Notes: generated by a model from the sequence alone, not told the origin. A DNA stretch of 64,000 bases from Actinoplanes sp. TBRC 11911 (GCF_012933445.1 NZ_JABBNC010000015.1:114694-178693); one strand, 5' to 3'; positions 19,670 through 28,328 are shown, counted from the first letter of the stretch. Program-made: numbers and translations.

Positions 19670-20889
19670 GTGGCCCGCCGATCGGCCGCCGGGGATTCCT
19701 GGGCGGCGTGCTGGGGGCCGGCGCCGTCGCCCTGGGCGCCACCGCGGCGACGCACGCCGGCAACGCGAGCGAGGCGGCGCCGCCGTCGGCGTTCCCCTTC
19801 CACGGCCCGCACCAGCAAGGCATTCTGACCCCGGCGCAACCCTCCGGTCTCGTCGCGGCCTTCGACACCACCGCCGGCAGCCGGGCCGAGCTGGTCGAGT
19901 TGTTCCACACGATCACCGAACGTGCCCGCGCCCTGACGGGCGGCGGGTCGCCGGTCGATCTGGGCATCAGCGCGCCGCCGGCCGACAACGGGGTGCTCGG
20001 CCCGGACGTGCCGGCGGACGGCCTCACGGTCACCCTCTCGGTGGGTGCCTCCCTTTTCGACTCCCGCTTCGGTCTGGCCGCGCGGCGGCCCGCCAAGCTG
20101 ACCACCATGCCGGACTTCCCGAACGACGCGCTGCGCCGCGAGCTCTGCGACGGCGACCTGCTGCTGCAGATCTGCGCTCACCACCCCGACACGGCCGTGC
20201 ACGCGCTGCGCGAGATCAGCCGGGCCACCCGAGGGGGCATGCAACCGCGGTGGCGCCAGCACGGTTTCGTGTCACCGCCGCGCCCGTCCGGGACCCCGCG
20301 CAACCTGCTGGGCTTCAAGGACGGCACCGCCAACCCACACCCCGGCGACGACGCCGAGATGGCGAAGCTGGTCTGGACCCGCGGCGCAGACGGCGAACCG
20401 GCCTGGACCACCGGGGGTTCGTACCACGTGGTCCGGCTGATCCGGATGCTCGTCGAGTTCTGGGACCGGGTCAACCTGCGGGAGCAGGAGAACATGATCG
20501 GGCGGCGCAAGGACAGCGGCGCCCCGAACACCGGCAGCAGCGAGTTCGACACGCCCGACTTCGTCCACGACCCCAGCGGGGAGTCGATACCGACGAACGC
20601 GCACATCCGGCTCGCCAACCCGCGCACTCCGGAGACGGACTCGTCGCGCCTGCTGCGCCGCCCCTACAACTACGACAACGGGATCGACCCGAACGGCCAG
20701 CTCGACATGGGACTGGTCTTCATCGCCTTCAACCAGGACCTGGAACGACAGTTCGCCGCCGTCCAGCGGCGGCTCGCCGACGAACCGCTGGTCGACTACA
20801 TCTCGCCGTACGGTGGGGGCTATTTCTTCGCGCTGCCGGGAGTGCGGGACTCGCTCGACTGGTACGGCAGCGGCCTGCTGGTGACTTAG
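19666..20889 (+). CDS. efeB: EfeB deferrochelatase / DyP-type peroxidase, Tat-exported
   Basis: 407 residues, coupled to efeO by ATGA. The N-terminus G-R-R-G-F-L-G-G with a hydrophobic Ala/Gly run is a Tat signal, expected for a heme protein folded before export. DyP hallmarks are L-G-F-K-D-G-T-A-N-P (the distal G-x-x-D-G) and the later H-I-R-L-A-N-P-R that carries the proximal heme His. Also present are P-Y-N-Y-D-N-G and a final G-G-G-Y-F-F-A-L-P-G. EfeB enzymes oxidise ferrous iron or release iron from heme in the periplasm or on the cell surface. Here it closes an operon dominated by phosphoester hydrolases, which is not the usual efeUOB context. Confidence 0.93.
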   Translation: MSGPPIGRRGFLGGVLGAGAVALGATAATHAGNASEAAPPSAFPFHGPHQQGILTPAQPSGLVAAFDTTAGSRAELVELFHTITERARALTGGGSPVDLGISAPPADNGVLGPDVPADGLTVTLSVGASLFDSRFGLAARRPAKLTTMPDFPNDALRRELCDGDLLLQICAHHPDTAVHALREISRATRGGMQPRWRQHGFVSPPRPSGTPRNLLGFKDGTANPHPGDDAEMAKLVWTRGADGEPAWTTGGSYHVVRLIRMLVEFWDRVNLREQENMIGRRKDSGAPNTGSSEFDTPDFVHDPSGESIPTNAHIRLANPRTPETDSSRLLRRPYNYDNGIDPNGQLDMGLVFIAFNQDLERQFAAVQRRLADEPLVDYISPYGGGYFFALPGVRDSLDWYGSGLLVT

Positions 20890-20967
20890 TTGCCTCGCGT
20901 ATCAAGTTTTTTCGCGTTTTGCCGTTAGCCTCGTCAAGACCAGACGTACCCGGTTAAGGGAGCATCC

Positions 20968-21003
20968 GTGTCCGACTGGCCTCGGCCGGCAAGATCACTG
21001 TGA
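20968..21003 (+). CDS. Possible 11-codon leader peptide overlapping the kinase start
   Basis: A GTG at 20968 follows an AAGGGAG ribosome site and encodes M-S-D-W-P-R-P-A-R-S-L. Its TGA stop overlaps the kinase GTG start as GTGA. The kinase start itself has no other good ribosome site, so coupling through this leader would explain its translation. The alternative is that the real kinase starts elsewhere or that a frameshift separates the two. The sequence gives no sign of a regulatory hairpin here. Confidence 0.4.
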   Translation: MSDWPRPARSL

Positions 21004-22967
21004 TTCTTGATCGGGCTGCCGTGCGGGTCGTGATCAACGGGCCGCGGACGCTCGCTGAGATCGTGTTGTCGGTGCTGGTCTCCGCTTCGACGTTCGCGGT
21101 GGCCGGCCTGATCTGCTCGGCCGCCCGGCGCAGCCACGCCTCCGCCCCGGTCCTCGCGCTGGCCCTGCTGGCGACCATCCTGATGGTGGCGCAGACGGTC
21201 GGCATCGTCTACGCGCTGCCGTGCGGGGTGGTCGCCGTCGAGGCGTACGACTGGTTCTTCCTGCCGCCGTTGCACCACCTCAACGGCGCCGCCTTCTCCG
21301 TGCTCGGCCTGCTCATCGCGGTGGCCGTGATCGTCGGTGCGGTCGCCAACACCGTTTCTCGCAACGCCGTCGAATCCGCCCGCGCGCGCGGCGACCTGGC
21401 CGACGAACAGGCGGCACTGCGCCGCGTCGCCACGCTGGTCGGCGGTGGTGCCGCTCCCGCTGAAGTGTTCGCGGCGATCGCCGACGAACTCGGCCGGCTG
21501 TTCGGCGCCGAAGCCAGCTTCATGGCCAAGCTGGACAATCCGGACAAAGGCCTGGACGACGACGTGCCCACCGTGACGGTCGTCGGATCGTACGGCCGCA
21601 CGGCCCTGACCGCACCGGTCGGCCTCACCATCGACCTGCAGCCCGGCCGGCTGCTGCACGACGCGCTCGCCGCCGGTGCCCCGGTCCGGGCCGACGTCCG
21701 GCAACTGACCATCGGACCCCTCGGCACGCTCGTCGTGAAACTCGGCATCCGCAGCGCGATCGCCGCACCGATCATGGTCGGCTCGTCCGCCTGGGGAGTC
21801 ACCGTCGCCGGGACCACCCGCAACCTGCCGCCGGAAGCCGAGGGCCGCATCCTCAACTTCGTCGAGCTGGCCGCGATGGCGGTGCACAACGCCGAAGCAC
21901 GCGGGCACATCACCCGGCTCGTCAAGGTGCAGCAATCGCTGCGACGCATCTCGCTGCTCATCGCGCAGGGCCGGGCACCCGAACACGTCTTCACCGCTGT
22001 CACTCAAGAGGTGCGGCACCACTTCACCGGCGGCGCCGCCCGGCTGCTGCGCTACGAGCCGGACGGAACCGTGACGCTGCTGGCCGCGCACGGATCCTCC
22101 GAAGCCGAACCGGTGGATCCCGAGCACCGCGACGGGCTGGTCGAGACGGTGGCCCGTACCGGGCGCCCCGCCCGTGTCGACCGGCACGGCCAGATCTCCG
22201 CCGTCGGGCTCCCGATCAACGTCAGCGGACGGCTGTGGGGACTGTTCACCGTCGACGGCCATCCCGGCGAACTCGAACCCGGCATCGAAAAACGCCTGGA
22301 GGAGTTCACCGACCTGATCGCCACCGCCGTCGCGGACGCGCAGAGCCGGGCCGAACTGACCAATTCCCGCGCCCGTATCGTGGCCGCCGCCGACGAGACC
22401 CGCCGCGGCATCGAGCGCGACCTGCACGACGGCATCCAGCAAAGCCTGGTCGCGCTCGCGTTGCGCCTGCGCGCGGCGGCCGCCGACGCGGCCGATCAAA
22501 GCGACCTCGCGGACGCCGCGGCCAGTCTGACCACCGTGGTCGACCAGCTCCGGGAACTCTCGCACGGCATCCATCCCGCCGTGCTGTCCCATTCCGGGCT
22601 GGAGGCGGCGTTGCGCGTCCTCGCCCGCCGGGCACCGCTGACGATGAACGTCGACGTGCGACTCGACGGGCGGCTGCCGTCGCCGGTCGAGGTGGGGGCG
22701 TACTACATCGTCTCGGAAGCGCTCACCAACGCCGTCAAACACGCCCGCGCCTCGACCCTCGACGTCGACGCCGGCATCGACGACGACGTCCTGACACTCC
22801 GGATCCGCGACGACGGCATCGGTGGCGCCGACCCCACCCGCGGCACCGGATTACTCGGGCTCCGCGACCGCGTCCAGGCCCTCGGCGGATCCTTCGACCT
22901 GCGCAGCCCCCCGGATCAGGGCACCACGATCGCATGCCTCATCCCGCTTCGCGGCCCGAACGTATGA
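21000..22967 (+). CDS. Sensor histidine kinase with DUF4118-like membrane sensor and two GAF domains
   Basis: 655 residues from GTG. Residues about 15-115 hold four hydrophobic segments with the DUF4118 signature around G-V-V-A-V-E-A-Y-D-W-F-F-L-P-P, as in the KdpD membrane region. GAF domains cover about 135-290 and 300-445. The HisKA_3 helix carries H476 in R-D-L-H-D-G, and the HATPase domain shows L-T-N-A-V-K-H, D-D-G-I-G-G and G-T-G-L-L-G-L-R-D-R. It is strongly similar along its length to the kinase at 2066, so the two flank the phospholipase-EfeOB operon as a duplicated pair. No response regulator is adjacent. The partner and signal are unknown. Confidence 0.88.
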   Translation: MILDRAAVRVVINGPRTLAEIVLSVLVSASTFAVAGLICSAARRSHASAPVLALALLATILMVAQTVGIVYALPCGVVAVEAYDWFFLPPLHHLNGAAFSVLGLLIAVAVIVGAVANTVSRNAVESARARGDLADEQAALRRVATLVGGGAAPAEVFAAIADELGRLFGAEASFMAKLDNPDKGLDDDVPTVTVVGSYGRTALTAPVGLTIDLQPGRLLHDALAAGAPVRADVRQLTIGPLGTLVVKLGIRSAIAAPIMVGSSAWGVTVAGTTRNLPPEAEGRILNFVELAAMAVHNAEARGHITRLVKVQQSLRRISLLIAQGRAPEHVFTAVTQEVRHHFTGGAARLLRYEPDGTVTLLAAHGSSEAEPVDPEHRDGLVETVARTGRPARVDRHGQISAVGLPINVSGRLWGLFTVDGHPGELEPGIEKRLEEFTDLIATAVADAQSRAELTNSRARIVAAADETRRGIERDLHDGIQQSLVALALRLRAAAADAADQSDLADAAASLTTVVDQLRELSHGIHPAVLSHSGLEAALRVLARRAPLTMNVDVRLDGRLPSPVEVGAYYIVSEALTNAVKHARASTLDVDAGIDDDVLTLRIRDDGIGGADPTRGTGLLGLRDRVQALGGSFDLRSPPDQGTTIACLIPLRGPNV

Positions 22968-22974
22968 CGTTTCC

Positions 22975-23003
22975 GTGCAGGGGCACCGAAGGCACCCCTG
23001 CAC
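22975..23003. terminator. Bidirectional terminator hairpin
   Basis: Perfect arms GTGCAGGGG and CCCCTGCAC close a short loop that can pair further. It sits between the convergent kinase (ends 22967) and reductase gene (ends 23015). There is no U-run, as is common in actinobacteria. Confidence 0.7.
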
Positions 23004-23014
23004 GCGGGGCGGCG

Positions 23015-23431
23015 TCAGCGGGGGGTGATCACGGCGACCGGGAACTGCCGGTCGGTCTTCTTCTCGTACTCGGCGGCGTCCGGCCAGTACGCGCCGAACA
23101 CGTCGTACAGCCGCGCCCAGTCCTCGTCGCGGCCGGGGCGGAACTCGCGGTGGTCCGCCTTCAGCGTGTCGGTACCCAGTTCGATCGTGACGGGACCGGC
23201 GACGGCCTCCAGGTTGGCGAACCACTGCGGGTCGTCCGGCGCGCCGCCCTGGCTGCCGCAGATCACGTACGAGTCGTCGCCGTACGGCGCCGCGACCAGC
23301 GGGTGGACGAGCTCCCGGCCGGTCTTGCGGCCGGGGGTGTGCAGCAGAAGGGTCGTCTTGCCCTCCCAGTGACCGCCCAGCACGCCGGCGTTGGACCTGA
23401 ATCGATCGATTATGGGGTTGTTTGAAGACAC
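23015..23431 (-). CDS. Deazaflavin (F420)-dependent nitroreductase family protein
   Basis: About 138 residues from a GTG at 23431; the frame stays open to a TTG at 23497, but family members usually begin close to the N-x-x-I-I-D-x-F-R-x-N segment, which supports the shorter form. The core shows F-R-S-N-A-G-V-L-G-G, L-L-L-H-T-P-G-R-K-T-G, P-L-V-A-A-P-Y-G-D-D, the S-Q-G-G-A-P-D-D-P-Q-W-F-A-N-L block and a final tract ending V-A-V-I-T-P-R. This is the DDN/split-barrel family that uses F420H2 to reduce quinones or xenobiotics. It is a stand-alone gene facing the kinase. No ribosome site is obvious for either start. Confidence 0.85.
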   Translation of the reverse strand: MSSNNPIIDRFRSNAGVLGGHWEGKTTLLLHTPGRKTGRELVHPLVAAPYGDDSYVICGSQGGAPDDPQWFANLEAVAGPVTIELGTDTLKADHREFRPGRDEDWARLYDVFGAYWPDAAEYEKKTDRQFPVAVITPR

Positions 23432-23497
23432 AAGCAGCGATGATAGTTGCGCACGCGACAATTGTCCAAAAAATGGATGTATATCGATACATAACAA

Positions 23498-23894
23498 CGT
23501 CGGCCGTCACTCTCTCGGCATGTCGGTGGTCGTGTGCGCGGAATCGAAGCGGTTGCCGCTCCCGGGCCATCTCGGTGGATACGTGGGAATGGACCTGACT
23601 CGGTGTTGATCCCGGTACGGGAGCGCCCGGTGACCCCGCCGTCACGCCATTCCCACGGCGCCCTGGGCGAGTAAGTCCTAGGCCGCACGTTCGACGGGGA
23701 CGCGGCCCTCGCAGCCATATCGCACATATCCGATATTTCCGATTATCAGCCCGGACTGCAGAGAGTGTCCCGCCGGTTCTGGCTGTGCGGGCGGCGGGTG
23801 GCCCCCAGGTGTGCGCAGCTGACCCCGCCACCTGCTGGGCGTCGGGGCTCCGCGCGCGGCGCTTCCATTCCCATAGGACGGATGCCCGCATGCT
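23498..23894. other. Gene-free stretch before repeat island 1
   Basis: I see no convincing gene. An AT-richer patch near 23470-23500 and 23720-23745 could hold promoters for the minus-strand reductase, but no clear paired -35/-10 boxes are visible. Confidence 0.4.
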
Positions 23895-24545
23895 GGAACT
23901 GTTCAGCTGGTTCCGCCGGCCGGGAGTCCCGGTGCGAGGCGATGCCGCCAGGCCCGGGCAGGTCCCAGCTCCCCACAATGGGCGCCCCACCCGGGTGTGG
24001 GCAGTAGCGACGCCGGGGAGGTTGTGGTTGCCCACACCGCGGCTACCCTCACCCGCGTGTGGGGGGTCGCGACGCCGGGGAGGCTGTGGCTGCCCACACC
24101 GCGGCTACCCTCACCCGCGTGTGGGGGGTCGCGACGCCGGGGAGGCTGTGGCTGCCCACACCGCGGCTACCCTCACCCGCGTGTGGGGGGTCGCGACGCC
24201 GGGGAGGCTGTGGTTCCCCACACCGCGGCCACCCTCACCTAAGTGTGGGGAGTCGCGACGGCGGGAAGGCCGCGGCTCCCCACACCGCGGCCACCCTCAC
24301 CTAAGTGTGGGGAGTCGCGACGGCGGGAAGGCCGCGGCTCCCCACACCGCGGCCACCCTCACCTAAGTGTGGGGAGTCGCGACGCCGGGGAGGCTGTGGT
24401 TCCCCACACCGCGGCCACCCTCACCACGTGTGGGCACCCGCCACGGCCGGAACGTCCCAGCTCCCCACAGCGACGGCCCTCAGGTCCGCCACGCAAGGCC
24501 AACGCATCGGAGGGTGAGCGGCGCGAGAACCAGCTGAACAGTTCC
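23895..24545 (+). mobile_element. Element A, copy 1: inverted-repeat-bounded block with 62-bp tandem array
   Basis: Bounded by a perfect 19-bp inverted repeat: GGAACTGTTCAGCTGGTTC at 23895-23913 and its complement at 24527-24545. Inside, conserved flanks surround about seven 62-bp direct repeats (about 23985-24440). Each unit carries CCCCACAC and GTGTGGGG, which can pair, plus G-T-C-G-C-G-A-C palindromes. A second copy lies at 37416-37813. No transposase is encoded. All three forward frames stay open only because the unit is GC-rich and 62 is not a multiple of three, so I do not read it as coding. A MITE-like non-autonomous element is the best guess. Confidence 0.7.
23985..24440 (+). repeat. 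62-bp tandem array in element A copy 1
   Basis: About seven units. The first four read G-C-T-A-C-C-C-T-C-A-C-C-C-G-C-G-T-G-T-G-G-G-type, the last three a variant with CACCTAAGTGTGGGGAGT. The two sub-types are internally almost identical, which points to recent unit duplication within each block. Confidence 0.85.
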
Positions 24546-24731
24546 GCATGCTGAGAGCCGCAGCCCCCGGCGTCCGCCAGGTGAGACATTTCTCCATTGT
24601 GGACGTCAATCTTGGCATGAAATGCAGCTTTTGTCCTGCCGATTTTCACGCTCGAATGCGAACCTTGGAGAGTTGTGGTTCGTATGTGGGCATAAGTCTC
24701 CAAGATTAACGAAAACTCCGCGATGTGGCCG
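24546..24731 (-). repeat. Dispersed stem-loop element, copy 1
   Basis: Read on the minus strand it starts at GGCCACATCGCGG (24731) and continues into a stem-loop at 24704-24664 with arms around CTTGGAGA and TCTCCAAG and the loop sequence CCCACATACGA. A tail with GGACAAAAGCTGCA and TCCACAATGG follows and ends at the inverted repeat of element A. Three more copies lie near 37220, 46538 and 63829. No reading frame is conserved between copies. Confidence 0.75.
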
Positions 24732-25196
24732 CGGTGTCCGTATAGCGAACCGTTCGGGACGCGAGCGGATCGCCGCGCGCCGATAGCGACCGCCGCGGCC
24801 GCCGCCGGTTCCTGATGCCGGATGCGACGCACACGCTACTAGCGCCACTTGCGGTCAGCGCGATTACTCATTTGGCGGAGCCATTTCTCGTCCGCTCGCT
24901 TGTATCGCATCGGGCGCGACAATTTCTGCGCGGCCGCACGACAACAAATGCGAAATGCAAAACGATAGTTGCTGGGCTAAACAAGGCTGCCCGGATATGT
25001 GAGTACCCGCACCTTGACGAGGGTGTTCCGCGCTGTCAGCATTTTGCCCGGCGAATGAGCCGATGATCTTTTGGTCCGGCCATTAGTCGCTCCCATACCG
25101 AATTGCTGGCGGCCACCTTTCCGGCCTCCGCATTCGGTCCGCAGGCCCGTGGGCGAACAGCGTCCACGTGGCCGGACAGCGCAGAGGAATTTGTTG
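24732..25196. other. Gene-free upstream region of the Ig-domain secreted protein
   Basis: About 465 bases with no gene I can support. It should contain the promoter of the gene at 25197, but I cannot pick out clear boxes. Confidence 0.4.
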
Positions 25197-26435
25197 ATGA
25201 AACATCAGGGCCGCGTTCTCAGTGGCGCTCTAGCCGCCGCCTCAACCCTGGTCATCGGATCCGGGGTGCTCGCCAGCCCGGCTTCCGCCGCGTCGCTGCA
25301 CCCTTTCGACACGGTGCCCGGAACGGATTCGGGCGGGCATGCCGAGTACAGCTTTGATGCCACCTGTTCCACGGTCTCGGTCGAGCTGGCCGACTTCCTG
25401 CCCCCGCCGCCTTCCGATCTGAGCTCCGGGGGGAATCTCAACTTCGTCACGATCACCGAAGACGGTACGACCGTGCTGGCGCGGACGCGGTTCGTGCAGA
25501 GCTTCGCGAAACAGCAGATCCCCGTGCCGGTGCGGACGGGCAAGGCGACGTTCCAGCTCCTCGCGGAATCGACGGCGTTCGGCAACGGCACCCGAGGGGG
25601 TTCGCAGAGCATCGAGGTGAATGTCGACTGCGCCGAGCAACCGCCGGCGGGCCCGACCCCGCCGACCGACCCGACCCCGCCGACCGACCCGACCCTGCCG
25701 ACCGACCCGGCCCCGCCGGCGACGCCCACCGATCCCGCCGCGACCACGCAGCCGGCGAACCCGGGTCACCCGACCGATCCGCCGAGTTCGGCACCGGCCA
25801 CCAGCGGCGGCCGGGTCCAGACAATCACCACCGTGACGGGCAGCGCCGACCCGGTCCCGTACGGCGTGGGCGAAGTGAGGCTGACGGCAACGGTGTCGCC
25901 GGTCCCCGCAGCCGCCGCGCACCCGAGCGGGTTGGTGCTGTTCAAGGTCGGCACGGCGAGCAAGGCGCTACCATGCGGCGCCGTTCCGCTGGCGAACGGG
26001 AGCGCGACCTGCTCGGTGAGCAGTGCGGCTCTCGGCAAGCCCGGAACGTACCCGATCACCGCCGATTTCCTCGGCTCCACCGGCTACGCGCCGAGCAGCG
26101 GTACCGGGAGACAGGTGGTCGGGAGGGTGACACCCCACCTCATGATCGACGCCGTGCATTTCGGGTCGTCCGCGTCGGTCACCGCCGTGGTCACTCCCAG
26201 CTATGCGCTTCCGTTGCTGACGGGTGGCGGAAAGATCGCGGTGACGCTGACCGACGCCAAGGGCAAGCCGGTGAAGGGCTTCGCCTTCGGGATGGCCGGA
26301 ATCGTCGAGTCCTGCACGTATCTCAATAACGTCGGTGCCGGCGCGGGCCCGTACACGATCAAGGTCGATTTCTCCGGCAACTCCATGCTGAGCGACGTCA
26401 GCACGACGGAAAAGCTGCCGGCGTCCAGGTTCTGA
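25197..26435 (+). CDS. Secreted protein with Pro-rich linker and Ig-like domain
   Basis: 412 residues from the ATG at 25197, which has GAGGAAT upstream and is followed at once by a signal peptide (M-K-H-Q-G-R, hydrophobic core, A-S-P-A-S-A-A). Residues about 30-155 form a beta-rich domain of unknown family. A linker of about 45 residues repeats P-T-P-P-T-D-P, and about 205-300 is a Big_3-type Ig-like domain with P-S-G-L-V-L-F-K-V-G and Y-P-I-T-A-D-F-L-G-S. A third domain ends with V-K-V-D-F-S-G-N-S. There is no anchor motif. The gene is followed 40 bp later by a lipoprotein gene on the same strand. Role unknown; cell-wall or substrate attachment is likely. Confidence 0.75.
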   Translation: MKHQGRVLSGALAAASTLVIGSGVLASPASAASLHPFDTVPGTDSGGHAEYSFDATCSTVSVELADFLPPPPSDLSSGGNLNFVTITEDGTTVLARTRFVQSFAKQQIPVPVRTGKATFQLLAESTAFGNGTRGGSQSIEVNVDCAEQPPAGPTPPTDPTPPTDPTLPTDPAPPATPTDPAATTQPANPGHPTDPPSSAPATSGGRVQTITTVTGSADPVPYGVGEVRLTATVSPVPAAAAHPSGLVLFKVGTASKALPCGAVPLANGSATCSVSSAALGKPGTYPITADFLGSTGYAPSSGTGRQVVGRVTPHLMIDAVHFGSSASVTAVVTPSYALPLLTGGGKIAVTLTDAKGKPVKGFAFGMAGIVESCTYLNNVGAGAGPYTIKVDFSGNSMLSDVSTTEKLPASRF

Positions 26436-26475
26436 GAGCACAAAGCGGACCCCTCCCGAAAGGAAACGAGTACCC

Positions 26476-27144
26476 ATGCACAAAACCCGCCTCGCCGCGG
26501 CTGTTCTGATTTCCGCAGTCGCGGCGGCGGGAACAGCCGGCTGCGGGGGATCGTCACACCCGTCCGCACTCACCGGCACCCCGACCGACATCGCCGACCG
26601 GGCCTACCAGGCGCTCGGCTCGGCCCCCTCGGTGACCATGACGTTCACCGAGAACGACGGCGACGCGAAGTCGGACGTCAAGCTGACCCTGGACGCGAAA
26701 GGCGACTGCTCCGGCTCGTTCACCAGCGACGCCGCCTCGTTCGAGATACTCAAGGTGGGCACCACGTCGTGGATCAAGATGTCCTCGGAGACGGCGCTGA
26801 TCGGGCTCGTCGGCCCGGACAAGGCGCACCGGGCGGTCGGCAAATACCTGCCGCTCGCCGACCATCCCAACCTGGCGAGCTTCGTCAAGGCGTGCGACCT
26901 CAAGTCGGAGATCGCCGCGGAGGACCGGCCGGACGCGGTGACTCAGGTGGGCACCACGACCGTCGACGGCATCGCGACCGCCGAGTTCAAGGAGCACGAT
27001 TCCGGCGGCGACACGTTGACCTGGGTCACTGTCCGGGGCGCCCCGGAGATCGTCAAGATTCAGACCCCTCAGGTGACCGCCTACTTCAGCGACTACGCCA
27101 AGCCCGTGTCGTTCCGTGCGCCGTCCGCCGCGGAGGTGGCGTGA
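26476..27144 (+). CDS. Secreted lipoprotein, LppX/LprG-like
   Basis: 222 residues with a ribosome site (GAAAGGAAACGAG) and a lipobox G-T-A-G-C (C23). The mature part begins with a Thr/Ser tract and P-T-D-I-A-D-R-A-Y-Q-A-L-G-S-A-P-S-V-T-M, then alternates short beta strands: V-K-L-T-L-D-A-K-G-D-C, F-E-I-L-K-V-G-T-T-S-W-I-K and V-D-G-I-A-T-A-E-F. This pattern (small exported lipoprotein with a W-I-K strand and a late D-G-x-x-T/A-x-E strand) resembles actinobacterial LppX/LprG-type carriers, but similarity is by eye only. Its 3' end overlaps the convergent oxygenase gene by 52 bp. Confidence 0.75.
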   Translation: MHKTRLAAAVLISAVAAAGTAGCGGSSHPSALTGTPTDIADRAYQALGSAPSVTMTFTENDGDAKSDVKLTLDAKGDCSGSFTSDAASFEILKVGTTSWIKMSSETALIGLVGPDKAHRAVGKYLPLADHPNLASFVKACDLKSEIAAEDRPDAVTQVGTTTVDGIATAEFKEHDSGGDTLTWVTVRGAPEIVKIQTPQVTAYFSDYAKPVSFRAPSAAEVA

Positions 27145-28262
27145 GCGGCCGCTCCCCAGCGGGCGAGCCGTGTGCGGGCCTCGCGATCACCGCGGGCCAC
27201 CAACCGGCGCCGACCGGCCGGGAAGCGGCCCATGACCTGGCTGGCCAGCAGGTTCGTGCCGACGCGGGCCAGGCCGTACCACGGGAGCCGGGCGGGCAGG
27301 CCCAGGTCGCGCATGGCGGTGCGGCCCAGCAGCCAGGTGCTCACCGAAAGTGCGCGCTCGCGCTCGTAGCGGCGCCGCCAGCGCCCGGGCCAGACCTCGT
27401 CGGTCATGTCGATCAGGGCCTTGGCCAGCGCGCGCGTGTTGGCGTCGGGTGGCGGGTCGTGGGCGAGGAAGTGGTACAGCAGGCGGCGTCCCTGACGCTC
27501 GGTGTGCGGCAGCCACGCGTCTTCGACGCCCATCAACCAGCCCACGTACGCCCATAGGTGCATCACGGCACGCCCGTCCTCGCGGGAGACGCGGACCCCG
27601 AGCAGGCGCAGATGCAGCAGGAAGCTCGTGCTGAAGATGCCCACGGTGCTGCCGAGGTCGTACTGGTTGATCGGCACGCCGCGACCGGCCCAGTCCCAGG
27701 CGGGGTCGTCCTCGAGCTTCGCGTTGACGAGCGCGTGCATCACGCGTACACGCAGGGTGGTCTGAAAGCCGTCGCCGTCGGCAGCCAGACCGCCCGGCGC
27801 CGTCACCGCCCGCCACCAGGCGGACGTCTCGCGGACCCGGCTCAGTGTCCCGGCGCCGGTCAGCCGGCCGGTGCGCACCAGCGGCTCCAGCGCGGCGGCG
27901 GTGCGATAGCCACCCAGCAGCGACCCGTACGCCAGGACCAGAAAGCCGTCCAGGCCGAACGCCCGGCAGGCCGACGCGCCCCGGGCTAGCAGGCGGTCGT
28001 CGACCCAATCGGGCCGTTTGCCGGCCATCGCCAGGAAGTCGCGGACCGGCGGGGGAGCGCCGGGGTCGAACAGGCGCCGCAGATCGCGCGCTGACACGGC
28101 CCGGACGAGAGCGGCGGCCGGCTCGTCCCTTCGCATCAACGCGCCGCGTAACGCCGCGAGCTCCGCCGGGGCCGGTCGGGCGCCCGGCCCGGCGACGAGG
28201 CGTAAGGGCCGCGCGGCCCGCTCACCCCAGCGCGGGTCGGCCCCGAATCGAGTCGGATGCAC
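27093..28262 (-). CDS. DUF2236 / MpaB-family oxygenase
   Basis: 389 residues; the ATG at 28262 follows GAGAGGTG. The central block G-F-L-V-L-A-Y-G-S-L-L-G-G-Y, R-V-R-x-M-H-A-L-V-N-A-K-L, and G-V-P-I-N-Q-Y-D-L-G-S-T-V-G-I-F-S is the DUF2236 signature, with the conserved R and H residues thought to hold heme in latex-clearing and MpaB-type oxygenases. H-L-W-A-Y-V-G-W-L-M-G-V follows. There is no signal peptide. The gene lies 66 bp downstream of the large mosaic gene and behind its terminator, so it probably has its own promoter. Substrate unknown. Confidence 0.83.
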   Translation of the reverse strand: MHPTRFGADPRWGERAARPLRLVAGPGARPAPAELAALRGALMRRDEPAAALVRAVSARDLRRLFDPGAPPPVRDFLAMAGKRPDWVDDRLLARGASACRAFGLDGFLVLAYGSLLGGYRTAAALEPLVRTGRLTGAGTLSRVRETSAWWRAVTAPGGLAADGDGFQTTLRVRVMHALVNAKLEDDPAWDWAGRGVPINQYDLGSTVGIFSTSFLLHLRLLGVRVSREDGRAVMHLWAYVGWLMGVEDAWLPHTERQGRRLLYHFLAHDPPPDANTRALAKALIDMTDEVWPGRWRRRYERERALSVSTWLLGRTAMRDLGLPARLPWYGLARVGTNLLASQVMGRFPAGRRRLVARGDREARTRLARWGAAAHATSAADGARNDTGLA

Positions 28263-28282
28263 CTCTCGACGGTAAACCGCGA

Positions 28283-28315
28283 CAGCGGCGCCCCCGATCG
28301 CCGGGGACGCCGCTG
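28283..28315 (-). terminator. Terminator of the mosaic carbohydrate gene
   Basis: Arms CAGCGGCG and CGCCGCTG enclose an inner CCCC/GGGG stem. It lies just after the stop at 28329, in the gap before the oxygenase gene. Confidence 0.65.
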
Positions 28316-28328
28316 CCAGGTGTGGTGA

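Noticed and set aside
20968..21003. Frameshifted N-terminus of the second kinase
   Set aside because: The short frame has a proper ribosome site and stop overlap, and the kinase frame upstream of 21000 gives no extra conserved sequence, so coupling is the simpler reading, though not proven.
23895..24545. CRISPR array
   Set aside because: The 62-bp units follow one another with no unique spacers, there are no cas genes, and the same units appear in a second locus.
23997..24554. Repeat protein encoded by the 62-bp array
   Set aside because: The unit is not a multiple of three, so every frame reads all three phases in turn. No start with a ribosome site, and copy 2 does not keep a matching frame.
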